Below are positions 1-11,400 of a DNA stretch of 64,000 bases, one piece after another (the first letter of the stretch is position 1; each line of letters begins with the position of its first letter). Below the pieces are notes generated by a model. That model was not told the DNA's origin, made no database searches, and saw only the letters and a list, made by a program, of their open reading frames with translations. This stretch comes from Notospermus geniculatus (lineage: Eukaryota > Nemertea > Pilidiophora > Heteronemertea > Lineidae). The stretch lies in assembly GCA_002633025.1 (NCBI GenBank), contig NMRB01000842.1, positions 185,799-249,798 on the forward strand, in the 5' to 3' direction. A program made the translations under genes and the position numbers.

Positions 1-27
1 CGCTCTACCGATGCGCCAGCCGGCCAC
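1..27 (-). tRNA. Truncated tRNA-like head (A box), possibly a tRNA-derived SINE
   Basis: Read on the minus strand, the first 25 bases give a D-arm/A-box pattern (TGGCGCATCGGTAGAGCG) preceded by GGCCGGC. The rest, including any B box, lies outside the window. It could be a true tRNA gene or the head of a tRNA-derived SINE; the visible part cannot separate these. Confidence 0.35.
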
Positions 28-615
28 GTCATGACGGTGGCTGCTCAATAAATGTTTATAAACATATCCCAGCTACTCAACATATTTTTATGTTAATTAA
101 AAATGACGTTGCAAATCAGAATAATCTTCCAAAAATCGCATTTTACAACATCCACAGAGCAAGTCCCCAGCAAATCTGTCAGCGTATCGCTACATAATGT
201 ACCCATCTACGTTCACAGTCACTAAAAACGTGAACCAACCGTCCGGTATATTCCATCTGGACATTAGGTGCATATTTCCTATGAGTCCAGTTCTATTGAT
301 TGACCCGTGACAAGTCTTTGGCTAGCTTCGCTGTTGGCCGCTACGCGGCGCGTTGGGCCCTTGCGTCTAGGAAAATAGGGAAATGAAGCGAATTGGAACT
401 GAATGTCTATGTTTGTGAATTTCGTCTTATAAAACGGGTCAAGTCAGTTATGTAGCACTAAGCTCGGGTGCGCGTAACGGAAATCTTCCTCTTCCATCCA
501 GATCCTTTCAATTCCCTTCTACTACTATTTCACATTCAATTTTCAAGTCAAACCTTTATATACTTCTTATACTTTTCAGGAACATTCCACTTCCCGCAAA
601 AGACCTTTACAGACC
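28..615. other. Non-coding stretch, nothing recognised
   Basis: No ORF with coding character, no convincing splice-flanked exon and no clear inverted repeat were seen here. Confidence 0.5.
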
Positions 616-788
616 AATAGGAGCTGTCAGCGAGTTGACCACTAGGTGTCACTAGGGCCCAATTCAATGCATCTAGCGGACCCAGCCATTATCGATCGAG
701 CAGCGATCATAATAGATTTCCTGTACATTTGGTCCGCTAAGACTGTGCTGCCATCTGTTAGCAATATGCGCGGCTGACTGCTCCTATT
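616..788. mobile_element. 173-bp MITE, copy 1 (AATAGGAGC ends)
   Basis: The ends are inverted: AATAGGAGCTGTCAGC on the left and the complement of AATAGGAGCAGTCAGC on the right. A second copy of the same length at 4107-4279 is almost identical across the whole element. Both are flanked by AT, so the duplicated target is probably the dinucleotide AT. No coding content. Confidence 0.85.
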
Positions 789-876
789 AGTGTAGCTATC
801 TGTCGTTGACAGTCTACTGTAGGTTCAATACTAATGTAAAGCCGGTAGGCAATAAATGAAAGTGTCCATTGTTGTG

Positions 877-1163
877 AACCACGCGAATTATTGATTATAC
901 ACGATCCAGGCCAAGCTATGAAAGGCCTAGTCAGGGTTGTTCAATGGAAATCGTCTTGTGTTGGAGAGCATCGTAATGGATATCCCGCAGTGAGGGTCAG
1001 TTTCACTTTTGTCGATTTGTAAATGACGTCAATTACACCTAGGTCTTCTGTGGAATAAAACTGTGGTCTGCCGTTGAAAAGAAACTCACAAGTGAAGTGT
1101 AACCCTGACTAAGCCTTTCATAACTTGGCCTGGATCGTGTATAGTCAATAATTTGCGTGGTTT
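877..1163. mobile_element. Inverted-repeat element with about 65-bp arms
   Basis: The left arm (877-945) contains GATTATACACGATCCAGGCC and the right arm (1098-1163) contains its near-perfect complement GGCCTGGATCGTGTATAGTC. The middle is unique and non-coding. No clean target duplication was seen. Confidence 0.75.
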
Positions 1164-1386
1164 GCATTTTGGTCGTGGTGGCTGGATAAGTCCTATTATA
1201 CAGTGCTTTATCCTCGCCTCTAAGAGGTCAGTCGAGAATAGGCATGACTTTTGCGCCGGAGCTTCGTTCTTTGAACGACCAATCAGAACAAGGAATTTGG
1301 TTGGAATACTGTTCTCACATGACCTGACAATGCCTCGCCTTGCCTTGTAGGTGTGATCTCATGTGCATTAATGACTGACCACTTAC

Positions 1387-4300
1387 AGGCGAGGAAAATG
1401 TATTATAAGTATATGCGAATGAAGAGAGAATACAAACATCCATTACCTGCCCCCCCCCCCCATTATAACAACTAGCCAACACCACTTCAGTGTGGGGCAT
1501 CTATTCATGTGGGAAGTGTCATGTCATAGCAGCACTTACATTTCGTTCATTGTCTTCCGACTGTTCTAATATCCCAAGTAGCTGAAATGAATAGGTACCG
1601 GTAAGTATAATTATTTTGTAATTAAATAATTTAACACAATGTCTATCTAGACAGATTGACGTTACCAGTATTTTGATTGGTGCCTGACCAAGGTACTAGC
1701 TGTGTGACACTTTCACTACCGTATTAAATTAACTTTTTCGCTCCCTGCCATGCAGAATATACACAAAAATTGCAGTTTATATCTCAACAGTACATGAGGA
1801 CATTTCCTTGTTATGCTTACCTCACGGTAGTCAACAGTAATAGAAGAATCTGCCGATAATCCACATTGTTCCTGCAGATCAAAGTGAAGAAAATGAACGA
1901 TCTATTGTTTACTGAGTACGAATAAACCTTGCCTATAAGTCGAAAGCATAATGGTCACAACTGACAGTTCAAATGATGCGTAGGCAGAGCAACAGTTCAT
2001 CATGTGGTGTTCTTGTCAATGTAGATCCATACAATGTACACCATGGCGACTCACCACTATTACTACAATAAGTCGTCATAACCAACTATACCTACAAGTC
2101 GTCATAATGACAACTATTATGTGTTAAAGTTGTCATTACGACAACTGAGCATTACTCGTCATATTTTAAAGTATTTAGGAAATCTTCAGTCCAGAAAGTT
2201 TCTACTTAGGCGAGGTTTACAGTATCTAGAGTGTATGTCAACTAAAATATGCTGCTGTGTGTACACGATGCTAAATTAATAGCGTATCAGATTTAGTCCA
2301 GACTTTACACTCTATGGTGGAATAGTTGGCTGTATTTGATGGAAGACATCGGCAGCAAATTATACTCACTGGAGCAGTTCCATTGACATGTTGCTGTACA
2401 TGGTATTGAAAAGAAAACAAATACTGAAACATGTGCTTATAAAGTACATACTCTGCATCTCAGCTATATAGCTACATACACTGCATCTTTAAATAATTCA
2501 GCAATGATGGACTGTATATTGCAGTTTTGGTAAAATTGAGTGTAAAGCAAGGTTCATTATGCTTACCCCATTATAGACGATGGTACCAGTACATGTAGGT
2601 ATTATCGGTAATCCATATTGTTCCTGCAGATTGAATTTAATAAAATGAATGATGTACTATTTAATTAATTGCAAACTCAACTGATGCGTAGGTTGAATGT
2701 GACAGCACATCATTGATGTGGTGTTCTTGTCGATGCAGATCCACGCATCAGGGTGATAGAGGGTAAGACATTTGTTACCAAATCTGGGAAGACAAGGTAG
2801 GTCTATTAAATAAGCCAGTGGTTTTCAAACATGGGTTTGTTAGGCACAGCAAAAAATACCTGTATGTGCAATAAACCTTGGGTTTTGGTGGGTTTGGGAT
2901 AAACGGAAGGGACACACACCGCGTGAGCTACTGCAAAAGTAATGTATTAGGCCAGCCCTGCATACCACGATCTATAAATACACACAGTACACCTGCATGG
3001 TCTATATTCCTGACTGCAGTGAAGTACACCTGACTGCGGACAGGATTTTGCAGTAGCTCATGTGGAGTGTGTCCCTTATGCATATATTGGATTGAAGAAA
3101 TCCAAAGCAAATCATACTCACGGGAGCAGTTCCATTGACGTGTCGCTGTATATGGTATTGAAAAGAACACAGTTATTATACAAATTTGTTAACTGTACAG
3201 CTACATACACTGCATCTCAAAAGTAATTTACAATTGTCTGCGTACTATATCTGAGATGCAATATAGTTGCTGTAAAATAGACAATTTCAAAATTTAAAGC
3301 CATACATTCACAAGAGCTACCATAGCCGTCGATTCACATTTTTGTTTGAACAAAAATGCGAGAAAGTTTCTTAGCGAAAGTTAGATGACGAAAAACAAGT
3401 GTTATGGTCAGAGTCGATCATCAGTCAGATTATTTCACGTGGAAGCATGCCACTTTCACATGACTTTTTCAACGAGTGTTCCAACCAAAATGTTAATCGA
3501 CGGCTACGGTAGCTCTCGTGATTTTATGGCTTTAAGAAAACTAGAAAGATCTGCGCACTTCTGTCAAAATTTTAAACAGAAACTCAGTCTGACACGGACT
3601 GATGTGATGCAGAGAATCCCACGACCATGTGGTTGTGATGACAGTGAGTTAGACGACGTTGCATCCGAGTAGACCATTACAGAATCAATATCATGTATTG
3701 TGTCACGTCAACTGGTTTCAGACCGAGGTTGTGTTTACAATTTCAGCAGAAGTGCGCAGATTTGGGAATTTGGGATTTGACTATACACTGTAAGAGATTT
3801 GTGACACAATCTAGGAAAACAAAGAACATTTCACCAAGGAATAATTAATCAATGGTTCACAGCAATGGCTTACACTATGTGTCTTACACTATGGCCCGTA
3901 TGCACAGACGTTCCTCCACTCACACTTGAGTGTGAGGTCGACCTTTACCTATTTTTTGCAGGGTAGAATACAAAAGATTAAGGTCGACCTCACACTCAAG
4001 TGTGAGTGGAGGAACGTCTGTGCATACGGGCCTTAGTGTATGTACAGTCTTTCAAATAAGTAAATGGACAGCGTGTTTTTCGAATATCTCCGAGATAAAA
4101 CAAGATAATAGGAGCTGTCAGCGAGTTGACCACTAGGTGTCACTAGGGCCCAATTCAATGCATCTAGCGGACCCAGTCATTATCGATCGAGCAGCGATCA
4201 TAATAGATTTCCTGTACATTTGGTCCGCTAAGACTGTGCTGCCATCTGTTAGCAATATGCGCGGCTGACTGCTCCTATTGGATGCGGTTTCCAACATAGT

Positions 4301-5858
4301 GTGGTGTACTTACCTGGTCATATATCTCATGTATTTGGGTCAACCTAATTTTAACCCTTTGTTATGTAACATGCAATTTAAAAAAGGTCCAAAAGTCAAC
4401 TTTTTTATTTCAAGTTTTTTTTCAGCAGAATTCACAGTGTTGTGATGAGGTGATTGATAATGAGAGTTTTTGCGAAAAAAATATTGAAAATGCTTTTCCG
4501 TTTCCGTAATATCTCATAATATCAAAATTTGAGATTTTTGAAATTTTGATATATTCGATCATTTTTCAAAGTCATTTGGTAACATTCATTCCCTGGTGAT
4601 AATTTATGCAATTTTTGAATGCCTTTTCCACTTGAATGTCATGATATTCAGCCTTTTATAGCAGTCTCCAGATTTCACATCATATTTTCAGCTGATTCGG
4701 TAATGGAAACACGTGGAAAATTTCGTAGCCATCTTGTTATCATGTCTGGCAGCGAATAACAGCAAAAAAATATTCAATATCTCAAAATATCAAAAATCCC
4801 AGATTTTGATATTTTGAGATATCACGAAAAAGACAACAGATTTCACCGATTTTTTTGGCAAAGAGTCTTTAATGTCAATCACCTGAGCACATCGGTGCTA
4901 AATCTGCTGGAAAAAAATTAGAAATAAAAAAGTTGATTTATGGCCCTTTTTTAAATTGCCTGTTACATAACAAAGGGTTAAAATTAGGTTGACCCAAATA
5001 CATGAGGTATATGACCAAGTAAGTATACCACAGTATGTTGAAAACCGCATCAAATTATCTTGTTTTATCTCGGAGATATTTGAAAAACACGCTGTCCATT
5101 TACTTATTTGAAAGACTGTACATACCAGTACAAAAGGTGAAATTATGAAAACATTCAATCCTGTTGTTACAGAAACAATGACAGGCTCTTAAGCAACCTG
5201 TTTGTGACCTAGCCTAACAGGTAGTCAGGTGCCTTTTTACAAGCCCAATATAAGCAACAGCACTATTTTCTTGTACATGTACAGTGTATATACTCACTTG
5301 AAGTGCTGTTACCAAAACATCTTGCTGTGTGTGAAATAGAAAATATTATAGTATATATGCCGTAAAGTGAAATATTTTCGCATCATAAATGTTTGCAACT
5401 GGCCTAAGTATCCACCACTGTGGGGAGAAATATTTGTGGTGGATCGATGGCCTTATAAAAGTCTCCTACTGTGAAAAGAATTAGTAAGTATCGCACCCCA
5501 TATAAAGAAGAAGAAACAAGAAACTATTTTCTTGTACAGTGTACATGTATATACTCACTTGAAGATCTGTCACCAAAACATCTTGCTGTGTAGGAAATAA
5601 AAAAGAGTATACAATACATACCGTAAAGCGAAATATTGTCGCATCCTAAATGTTTGCAAATGGTGTAATAACTGTCCTAAATGTTTGCAAAGGGTGTAAT
5701 AACTGTCCTAAATGTTTGCAAAGGGTGTAATAACTGTCCTAAATGTTTGCAAAGAGTGTACTCTCATGTAAATACTTGCAGGGATGTGACGGAATGATTG
5801 AGAATAGCATAATTATACTCACTTTGTACGCATTATTCAGATCATCCTGTAGACGAAA
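1387..5858 (-). CDS. Candidate gene built of symmetric microexons; product unknown
   Basis: Eight short blocks on the minus strand are each bounded by AG on the 5' side and GTAAG/GTGAG on the 3' side, and each length is a multiple of three. In transcription order: 5823-5858 (36 nt, FRLQDDLNNAYK), 5559-5585 (27, QDVLVTDLQ), 5298-5324 (27, QDVLVTALQ), 3122-3145 (24, RHVNGTAP), 2567-2623 (57, EQYGLPIIPT...), 2370-2393 (24, QHVNGTAP), 1821-1871 (51, EQCGLSADSS...), 1540-1581 (42, LLGILEQSEDNERN). A ninth block, 1387-1446 (60 nt), has a good donor but its acceptor follows a G run and is doubtful. Several donors share GTGAGTATA. The 27-nt pair and the 24+51/57 pairs are duplicates with similar flanking introns. 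The NGT in both 24-nt exons is an N-glycosylation sequon; the upstream exons look coiled-coil-like. No start exon, stop exon or known family was found. It could be part of a longer secreted or membrane protein, or a relic. Confidence 0.5.
1801..3175. repeat. Diverged direct duplication carrying paired microexons
   Basis: The segment around 1801-2430 is repeated, with divergence, at about 2553-3175. Shared words include TTGTTCCTGCAGAT, TGATGCGTAGG, GTGGTGTTCTTGTC and GGAGCAGTTCCATTGAC, in the same order. Each copy carries one 24-nt and one 51- or 57-nt candidate exon. The second copy has gained a MITE (2907-3077). Confidence 0.7.
2907..3077. mobile_element. 171-bp MITE in an intron of the microexon gene
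   Basis: Inverted ends about 31 bp long begin AAGGGACACACACCGCGTGA on the left; the right end is the matching complement (TTTTGCAGTAGCTCATGTGG...). No target duplication is clear. Confidence 0.75.
3294..3535. mobile_element. TTAA-flanked inverted-repeat element
   Basis: TTAA at 3294-3297 and 3532-3535 bound arms containing TAGCCGTCGAT and its complement; the left arm starts TTAAAGCCATA. TTAA target duplications are characteristic of piggyBac-type transposons; the assignment is inferred from the target only. Confidence 0.65.
3547..3763. mobile_element. Inverted-repeat element with about 70-bp arms
   Basis: AGATCTGCGCACTTCTG on the left pairs with CAGAAGTGCGCAGATTT on the right, and the similarity continues inward with mismatches. 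It abuts the preceding TTAA element. No ORF. Confidence 0.6.
3893..4032. mobile_element. Foldback MITE with GGCCCGTAT ends
   Basis: The ends are GGCCCGTATGCACAGACG and its complement, with arms near 55 bp. The loop contains GCAGGGTAGAATACAAAAG, which recurs with one change in the element at 34065-34183 although the arms of the two elements differ. Its ends resemble those of the Harbinger-like element at 44187-45017. Confidence 0.7.
4045..5118. mobile_element. Tc1/mariner-like foldback element, long arms
   Basis: The ends CAGTCTTTCAAATAAGTAAA and complement are flanked by TA on both sides, as expected for Tc1/mariner insertion. Arms of about 350-450 bp run inward. There is no transposase ORF. 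A 173-bp MITE (4107-4279) sits in the left arm. A relative with the shared inner word AGTAAATGGACAGC is at 25896-26933. Confidence 0.75.
4107..4279. mobile_element. 173-bp MITE, copy 2, nested in a foldback arm
   Basis: Near-identical to 616-788. The right arm of the host foldback (around 5046-5065) preserves the uninterrupted sequence, AAGATAATTTGATGCGG in complement, so the insertion point and the AT duplication can be read directly. The MITE is younger than the foldback. Confidence 0.85.
5645..5760. repeat. 31-bp minisatellite, about 3.7 copies
   Basis: The unit is CCTAAATGTTTGCAAAGGGT followed by GTAATAACTGT. Copies are nearly identical, so the expansion is recent. It lies in an intron between two candidate microexons. 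Confidence 0.85.
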
Positions 5859-6120
5859 CTGGAAAATAAAAAGAACATTTATTACAGAACAAAGTTGTTG
5901 CTGTTATGTCATCCCCTGAAAAAGTTTGACAATGCCACTTCGAACCAACATGAACAATGCTTTCATGTGATGTCATTTTTGTCCGACCTATTCATGCTAG
6001 ATACAATTTACACCAGTAGAACAAACATTCCATCATATCATCATTTTGCTTGCCTTTTAGGAGCCTATCTTTGGAAATAAACTTAAAGTACATGCATGCA
6101 CACCAACCAACAGGTATATT
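5859..6120. other. Non-coding stretch
   Basis: This would be upstream of the first visible microexon. No start exon, signal-peptide exon or core promoter could be picked out. Confidence 0.4.
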
Positions 6121-6124
6121 TCAT

Positions 6125-7430
6125 ACTTAACACGTTATTATTTGAAATGAGAATTATTTAGTAGTGAGAATTTTTAAAAAGTCAGCATTTCAAACAAAGG
6201 ATTCAAAAATGTACCCTATTCAATCACACTGCCCAATGTAAGTTCAACTTAACTTGACCAAGCTGAATCAAATAAACTATTTGGCAGGCTACATAAATAT
6301 AATCTCTTTTGGTGGTGGATACAATAACACACTAACACTCTTTTTGTAATCCCTTATCGGGTGTATTTACCAGTATATTTAGACATGTTATTAGGGATGT
6401 GGATAATTACCCCTCTGTTCCAGGGGAATTTTGGCGCGAAAGAGAGCGTCGGCCTCATTTAATGGAAAGCGAAGCTGCCATTTTAAATGAGAACTCTCCA
6501 CCATCTGCATGCCGTTTATCATGGCAGCAATGAACGTGCCGAACGAACCCGTTGCCAATGCAAAGATGTGCCGAAGAAAGTAGGATTAGGAAACAGAGCG
6601 AGGGAAATGCCAAACCATTAAATCTCCTCGAGTGGAGAGAGCAGCAGACTCACCACCATACATGCCATAAAGGCCGCCACACCAAGTATCCAACCCCACC
6701 CTCAACAAGGCCCTAGAATCGAACTCAACACTACAAACGCTATCGAATCTCCGATAGGCCTGAGCGCCAAATTCACCATTACTATAAGCCCGATCTGCAT
6801 TGGGCGAATTTGTCATGTTGAAAGGAGGAAACCGGGGTGCCCGTAGAAAACCAACTTTGAACTCTCTGAGAGACGAGCCACCCTCTCTATCACATGTCAT
6901 TGAGTAGCACCGAGTCTGGCCGTTGTTTAAGTGACATTTGTGAGTGTTTCTCCTCGTTTTATGGAAACACGCTGTGAAACGAGAGCTTTAGAAAGATTTC
7001 TAGTGTGTGCCCCGTTCTATTAGAAGTCACGATCTCTCTAGCTGTCTGTTGCATATGGAAACATTGGGGTATAGGAAAGGGGTGCCCGTAGAAAACCAAC
7101 TTTGAACTCTCTGAGAGAAGAGCCACCCTCTCTATCACATGAGTAGCACCGAGTCTGGCCGTTGTTTAAATGACATTTGTGAGTGTTTCTCCTCGTTTAA
7201 TGGAAATGAAACCGGGAATGAAACGAGAACTTTAGAAAGATTTCTAGTGTGTGCCCCGTTCTATTAGAAGTCACGATCTCTCTAGCTGTCTGTTGCATAT
7301 GGGAACATTGGGGTATAGGAAACACTAGAAAACGTTACACTGTCTGCGCATGTGTCCATTCATCACATTTCTGTCAGTTCCAATTCAGTCCACAGGACAG
7401 CTAGAGGGTTGGCAATGACGACAACGTCAT
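6125..7430. repeat. Left arm of a roughly 12-kb inverted structure
   Basis: Blocks at 6125-6225, 6930-7100 and 7100-7430 reappear in reverse complement, in the same relative order, at 17998-17905 and 17460-17215. Examples are CGTTATTATTTGAAATGAG and GAGTGTTTCTCCTCG. The arm also contains a tandem duplication (6930-7070 and 7165-7330) and a segment at 6240-6600 that is repeated directly at 15650-16010. No intact ORF. Confidence 0.6.
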
Positions 7431-8262
7431 TCCCCATATGCCCCGGTGTGATAGAATCCATGCATCTTCCTGATGTCCCCCGTGTTGTTTGCCACAGGAT
7501 TAAGGATCTTGGTCCCTCTATAGTGGGCAACATCATATAAAAAAAAACGTTCCGAACTTTAAGGGTTAATACATTTCTTTTTAATTAACGTGTGATATTG
7601 CCACTTGGTTGGGACTAAGAAACACACAATAGGCAACGATGACAACGTCATTCCCCATATGTCCCGGTGTGATAGAATCCATGCATCCCATCTTCCTGAT
7701 GTCCCCCGTGTTGTTTGCCACATGATTAAGGATCTTGGTCCCTCTATAGTGGGCAACATCATATCGGGTGATTAAAAAAAACGTTCCGAACTTTAAGGGT
7801 TAATACATTTCTTTTTAATTAACGTATGATATTGCCACTTGGTTGGGACTAAGAAACACACAATCTGAGTTAATTCGCCAGATCTCATTCATCTAGCTGG
7901 CAAACATTCTGAATTGCGACAAAATGTATCGCACTGTCTGAAAAAAGGCGTGGTACGTAATGGTGAGAAAAATGTGTGTCACGTGTGTCACATTTTCCTT
8001 ATTATACATCTGTTATAAACTCGTTATCAACCAATATCTCTGAATTCTTTTCCATTTGGATCAACTACATGGATGAGAGGTTTAAAACCTCAATAATTAA
8101 TTAATTAACTGCTGAGCAAACATGGGAAACAGGCTTTTACTTTCCTCGGTTAAGTCTCAATAAACATGCTCAAATAAAATCTTTTCACTTTTCGCACATC
8201 CTGTTTGCACAGGGTTTCCTTACTTCAGATCTATTTGTAATGTTGGGATCCAGCTCATTATG
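7408..8262. repeat. Segment directly repeated at 9610-10280
   Basis: The first part is itself tandem (about 7408-7560 and 7630-7770; shared word GTGATAGAATCCATGCATC). The remainder, from AACGTTCCGAACTTTAAGGG to TGTTGGGATCCAGCTCATTA, matches 9780-10280 nearly base for base. It is non-coding. Confidence 0.8.
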
Positions 8263-8454
8263 CGGATGTCAGGTCACACTGCGATTGCCTGCGCTACGAC
8301 GGAACAGTCGGCATCAAGTGTCGCAAGCACGGTCAGGTCACAAAAACGAAAATGTGTACGATCATCGTGGAACAAGCAGCATCACTCGCGCAGGGAATCG
8401 TAACCGTGTTCAGCGTGGAACAAATCAGTCGCCATGGTAGGTTCTAAACCTTGG

Positions 8455-8560
8455 AACCATAAAACCAGACAGGGAACTATGAATCCAGCCACGAAACCAC
8501 CCAGGAAACCATGGAACCACCCAAAAGTAGGATTATAAAAAGGGAATAATTCATGTTCCG
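8455..8560. repeat. Short-unit repeat (CCAGGAAACCATGGAACCAC), locus 1
   Basis: It begins with GGTTCTAAACCTTGGAACC, then degenerate 18-20 bp units of CCACCCAGGAAACCATGGAA. Related runs occur at 11155-11265, 12010-12145 (inverted), 14740-14795 and 15557-15630. Confidence 0.75.
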
Positions 8561-8633
8561 TTCGTTTTTGATAACCCTTGGGTTACTGCCATTAGAGAGA
8601 AAGAGACAGATCGTCTAAACCATACAGTATCCC

Positions 8634-9028
8634 CAGGCCTTTAGATTCCCCCCCAAAACGACACCGTTAAAAGGTGTCGCCCAAATTCCTGCTAATGAAT
8701 GTCCCCAAAACTGATGTCCCCAAATTCAGCTCCTCCAAAAGACAAAAACTCCATGAAGACAAAGCTTTGTCATTAAAGATTTTCCCAAGAGTTAAAATAG
8801 CTCTCCTACATGTCCTAGCATTTCTGAGGAGTGTAATTAATAGCTCTTCTGCAGTTTTCAGACATGAAGGACAGGGTTTTCTTTATTTCTATGACTCTCG
8901 TAACTACAAAACCCAGTCTCCTTGGTGACTGATGGCTACCAGATGGAGATGAATACGCGACGAAAAATGTCCCCAAAATAAGGTAAAAAATAGAGGGTGT
9001 ATGGACTTCAGGGGAATCTAAAGGCCTG
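8634..9028. mobile_element. 395-bp MITE with a paralogous empty site
   Basis: Ends are CAGGCCTTTAGATTCCCC and complement, flanked by CCC on each side. The direct repeat of the host segment near 11365-11390 reads CAGTATCCCGTCCACC without the insertion, proving the boundaries. Interior is A-rich and non-coding. Confidence 0.85.
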
Positions 9029-9609
9029 CCCGTCCACCATCTAGTGGCCTACATTTATCCTGATGTTGGATTCACCTACTGTACTGAACAGATCATGTGT
9101 ACTGAAGGAACACTAGCCTAGAAACATGCGCAATTTAGGAGGCAATCAATGAATCAACCCCAGGCCTGACAAAACGCCTGAAATAACGGTATCTATATAA
9201 TAATGCTGGAAGTCGGCTCAATAAAGTCACACTTAGAAGCTTTGTTTTGCCTCGAAATTCGGCATGGTGATACAGGGTACCGTATCCTGATGCAACGGGT
9301 GGTTGATTTTGCGAAGAGAACTTTGTTGTGGTCGCAATTTTAATTTTTTTAGCAGTGTTGTTCGATTGCTTTCTAAATTCTCCCTACTGCACCCCGTTGG
9401 GTGCACCTATTCCACCAGGGCCGGACATTCCATCCTCGGTTGAATCACAATCACCGGTCGCCACGGGTACCTGCTAGTTTTTTGAGATTTTACAAGTTAC
9501 AGGCAAAAAGACTTCAGCTAGATACAAATCAAACCAGACTTCAATAGGCCAATGTCCTCGTGCCCATCCACTACCCCAGGACAAAATATAGCAATGGGAA
9601 AATTGTGAA
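9029..9609. repeat. Repeat tail with unique insert
   Basis: 9029-9190 matches 11365-11855 in pieces (e.g. CATGTGTACTGAAGGAACAC). About 9194-9477 is absent from the paralogous site near 11855, so it is probably an insertion, but no inverted ends were identified. Confidence 0.5.
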
Positions 9610-10280
9610 TATCCACAGGACAGCTAGAGGGCTGGCAACGATGACAACGTCATTCCCCATATGTCTCGGTGTGATAGAATCCATGCATCCCATCTTCCTG
9701 ATGCCCCCCGTGTTGTTTGCCACAGGATTAAGGATCTTTATCCCTCTATAGTGGGCAACATCATATCGGATGATTAAAAAAAACGTTCCGAACTTTAAGG
9801 GTTAATACATTTCTTTTTAATTAACGTATGATATTGCCACTTGGTTGGGACTAAGAAACACACAATCTGAGTTCGCCAGATCTCATTCATCTAGCTGGCA
9901 AACATTCTGAATTACGACAAAAAGTATCGCACTGTCTGAAAAAAGGCGTGGTACGTAATGGTGAGAAAAATTCACGTGTGTCACATTTTCCTTATTATAC
10001 ATCTGTTATAAACTCGTTATCAACCAATATCTCTGAATTCTTTTCCATTATCTTGAATCAAATACATGGATGAGAGGTTTAAAACCTCATTAATTAATTA
10101 ATTAACTGCTGAGCAAACATGGGAACTCCGGTGCGACTACTCGCATTGTAAACAGGCTTTTACTTTCATCGGTTAAGTCTCAATAAACATGCTCAAATAA
10201 AATCTTTTCACTTTTCACACATCCTGTTTGCACAGGGTTTCCTTACTTCAGATCTATTTGTAATGTTGGGATCCAGCTCA
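9610..10280. repeat. Second copy of the 7.4-8.3 kb segment
   Basis: Matches 7620-8262, with a short extra piece near 10130 (TCCGGTGCGACTACTCGC). Non-coding. Confidence 0.8.
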
Positions 10281-10289
10281 TTACAATTC

Positions 10290-10345
10290 TGGTAGCTCGA
10301 CTAGAAAGTGCGAAAGACCCCGGTTGGGGTCGAAAATTTGCGAAA
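10290..10345 (+). ncRNA. Hammerhead-like core remnant, Penelope-type context (tentative)
   Basis: GGTAGCTCGACTAGAAAGTGC is followed by a stable GACCCC-GGTT-GGGGTC hairpin and GAAA. The CTGANGA box seen in the relative at 40063 has been lost here by a small deletion. It is more likely a relic than an active ribozyme. Confidence 0.3.
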
Positions 10346-11150
10346 TTTGGAGACGTTGTTTCCTTTTATAAATAAAATCTGTCTGCTTTTTAAAGGGTTG
10401 AAGAATCAGTATAGTGTTGAAAGCAATGATGTTTTCGGAAAGTACATGCACATGTACTATGTCCCATCTGTGAATATACATATACTATTCATCTTAAATC
10501 ATCACCATTACGACAATAATATTATTGACTGGACTAAAATACATGTAAGACAAGAAAGGTAATTTGTAAGCATGCCAGCAAATGTCAGTGTTATTCACCT
10601 CCGCAAAAAGGGTCAGCCTTTGCAAACGGCATGTATTCTGTTTCTTTTGCGCAAGCATGCAATCAGCTTGTCAATGGTGATGTGCCATCCCCGCCAACGT
10701 TCCCTAAATGGTTCATCAATGAATGCCGCATAACGAATGGGACCGGGAGTCGAGCAAGTAATAAGATGTTCATATAAAATATTGAGGAAACATGAATCCC
10801 GTCAATGCTTTCGTTTTTTGAAGGATTCATTATCCTCGGTGAGGAGAGGCTCCTAGGCTGATACTACTGCATTGAATGCAGGAGGAATTTGAATAGATTA
10901 ATGGTCTCCACTTCCAAATGTTATGTTACAGGTAAAAGGTATCGATAAGGTATATGGATCATGCAACAGATTCTGATTGGGAATTATCACATCCAGGAAT
11001 TTGTATGAACCCTGCGTCAGGCTCTTGGGAACACTTGGTAGAACAATCTCAAAGGCCAATCAGGGTGTTACGTCTCATCTCCCACCAGATTAACCTCCAC
11101 TTTTCCTTTAAATCATCAGCGCTCTGTCTAGTAGGCCCAAGCTGGACGAA
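10346..11150. other. Non-coding stretch
   Basis: No repeat partner, ORF or exon was convincing. It separates two copies of repeated segments. Confidence 0.4.
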
Positions 11151-11154
11151 ATTG

Positions 11155-11400
11155 TAGGTTCTAAACCTTGGAACCATAAAACCAGACAGGAAAGTATGAA
11201 TCCAGCCACGAAACCAGGAAACCACCCACGAAACCACCCAGGAAACCATGGAACCACCCAAAATAAGGATTATAAAAAGGGAATAATTCATGTTCCGTTC
11301 GTTTTTGATAACCCTTGGGTTACTGCCATTAGAGAGACAGAGACAGATCGTCTAAACCATACAGTATCCCGTCCACCATCTAGTGGCCTATACATTTATC
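11155..11400. repeat. Short-unit repeat, locus 2, with flank
   Basis: Nearly identical to 8455-8633 plus 9029-9060, that is, without the 395-bp MITE. It provides the empty site for that element. Confidence 0.8.

Noticed and set aside
1387-1446. Ninth microexon (60 nt) as a firm member
   Set aside because: Donor is good but the acceptor is preceded by a G run instead of pyrimidines, so it is only mentioned as doubtful.
2040-2110. A 37-nt block with AG and GTGAGT borders
   Set aside because: Length is not a multiple of three and it contains stops in two frames; no duplicate partner.
5645-5760. CRISPR-like array
   Set aside because: Repeats are directly adjacent with no spacers; a minisatellite in an animal genome.
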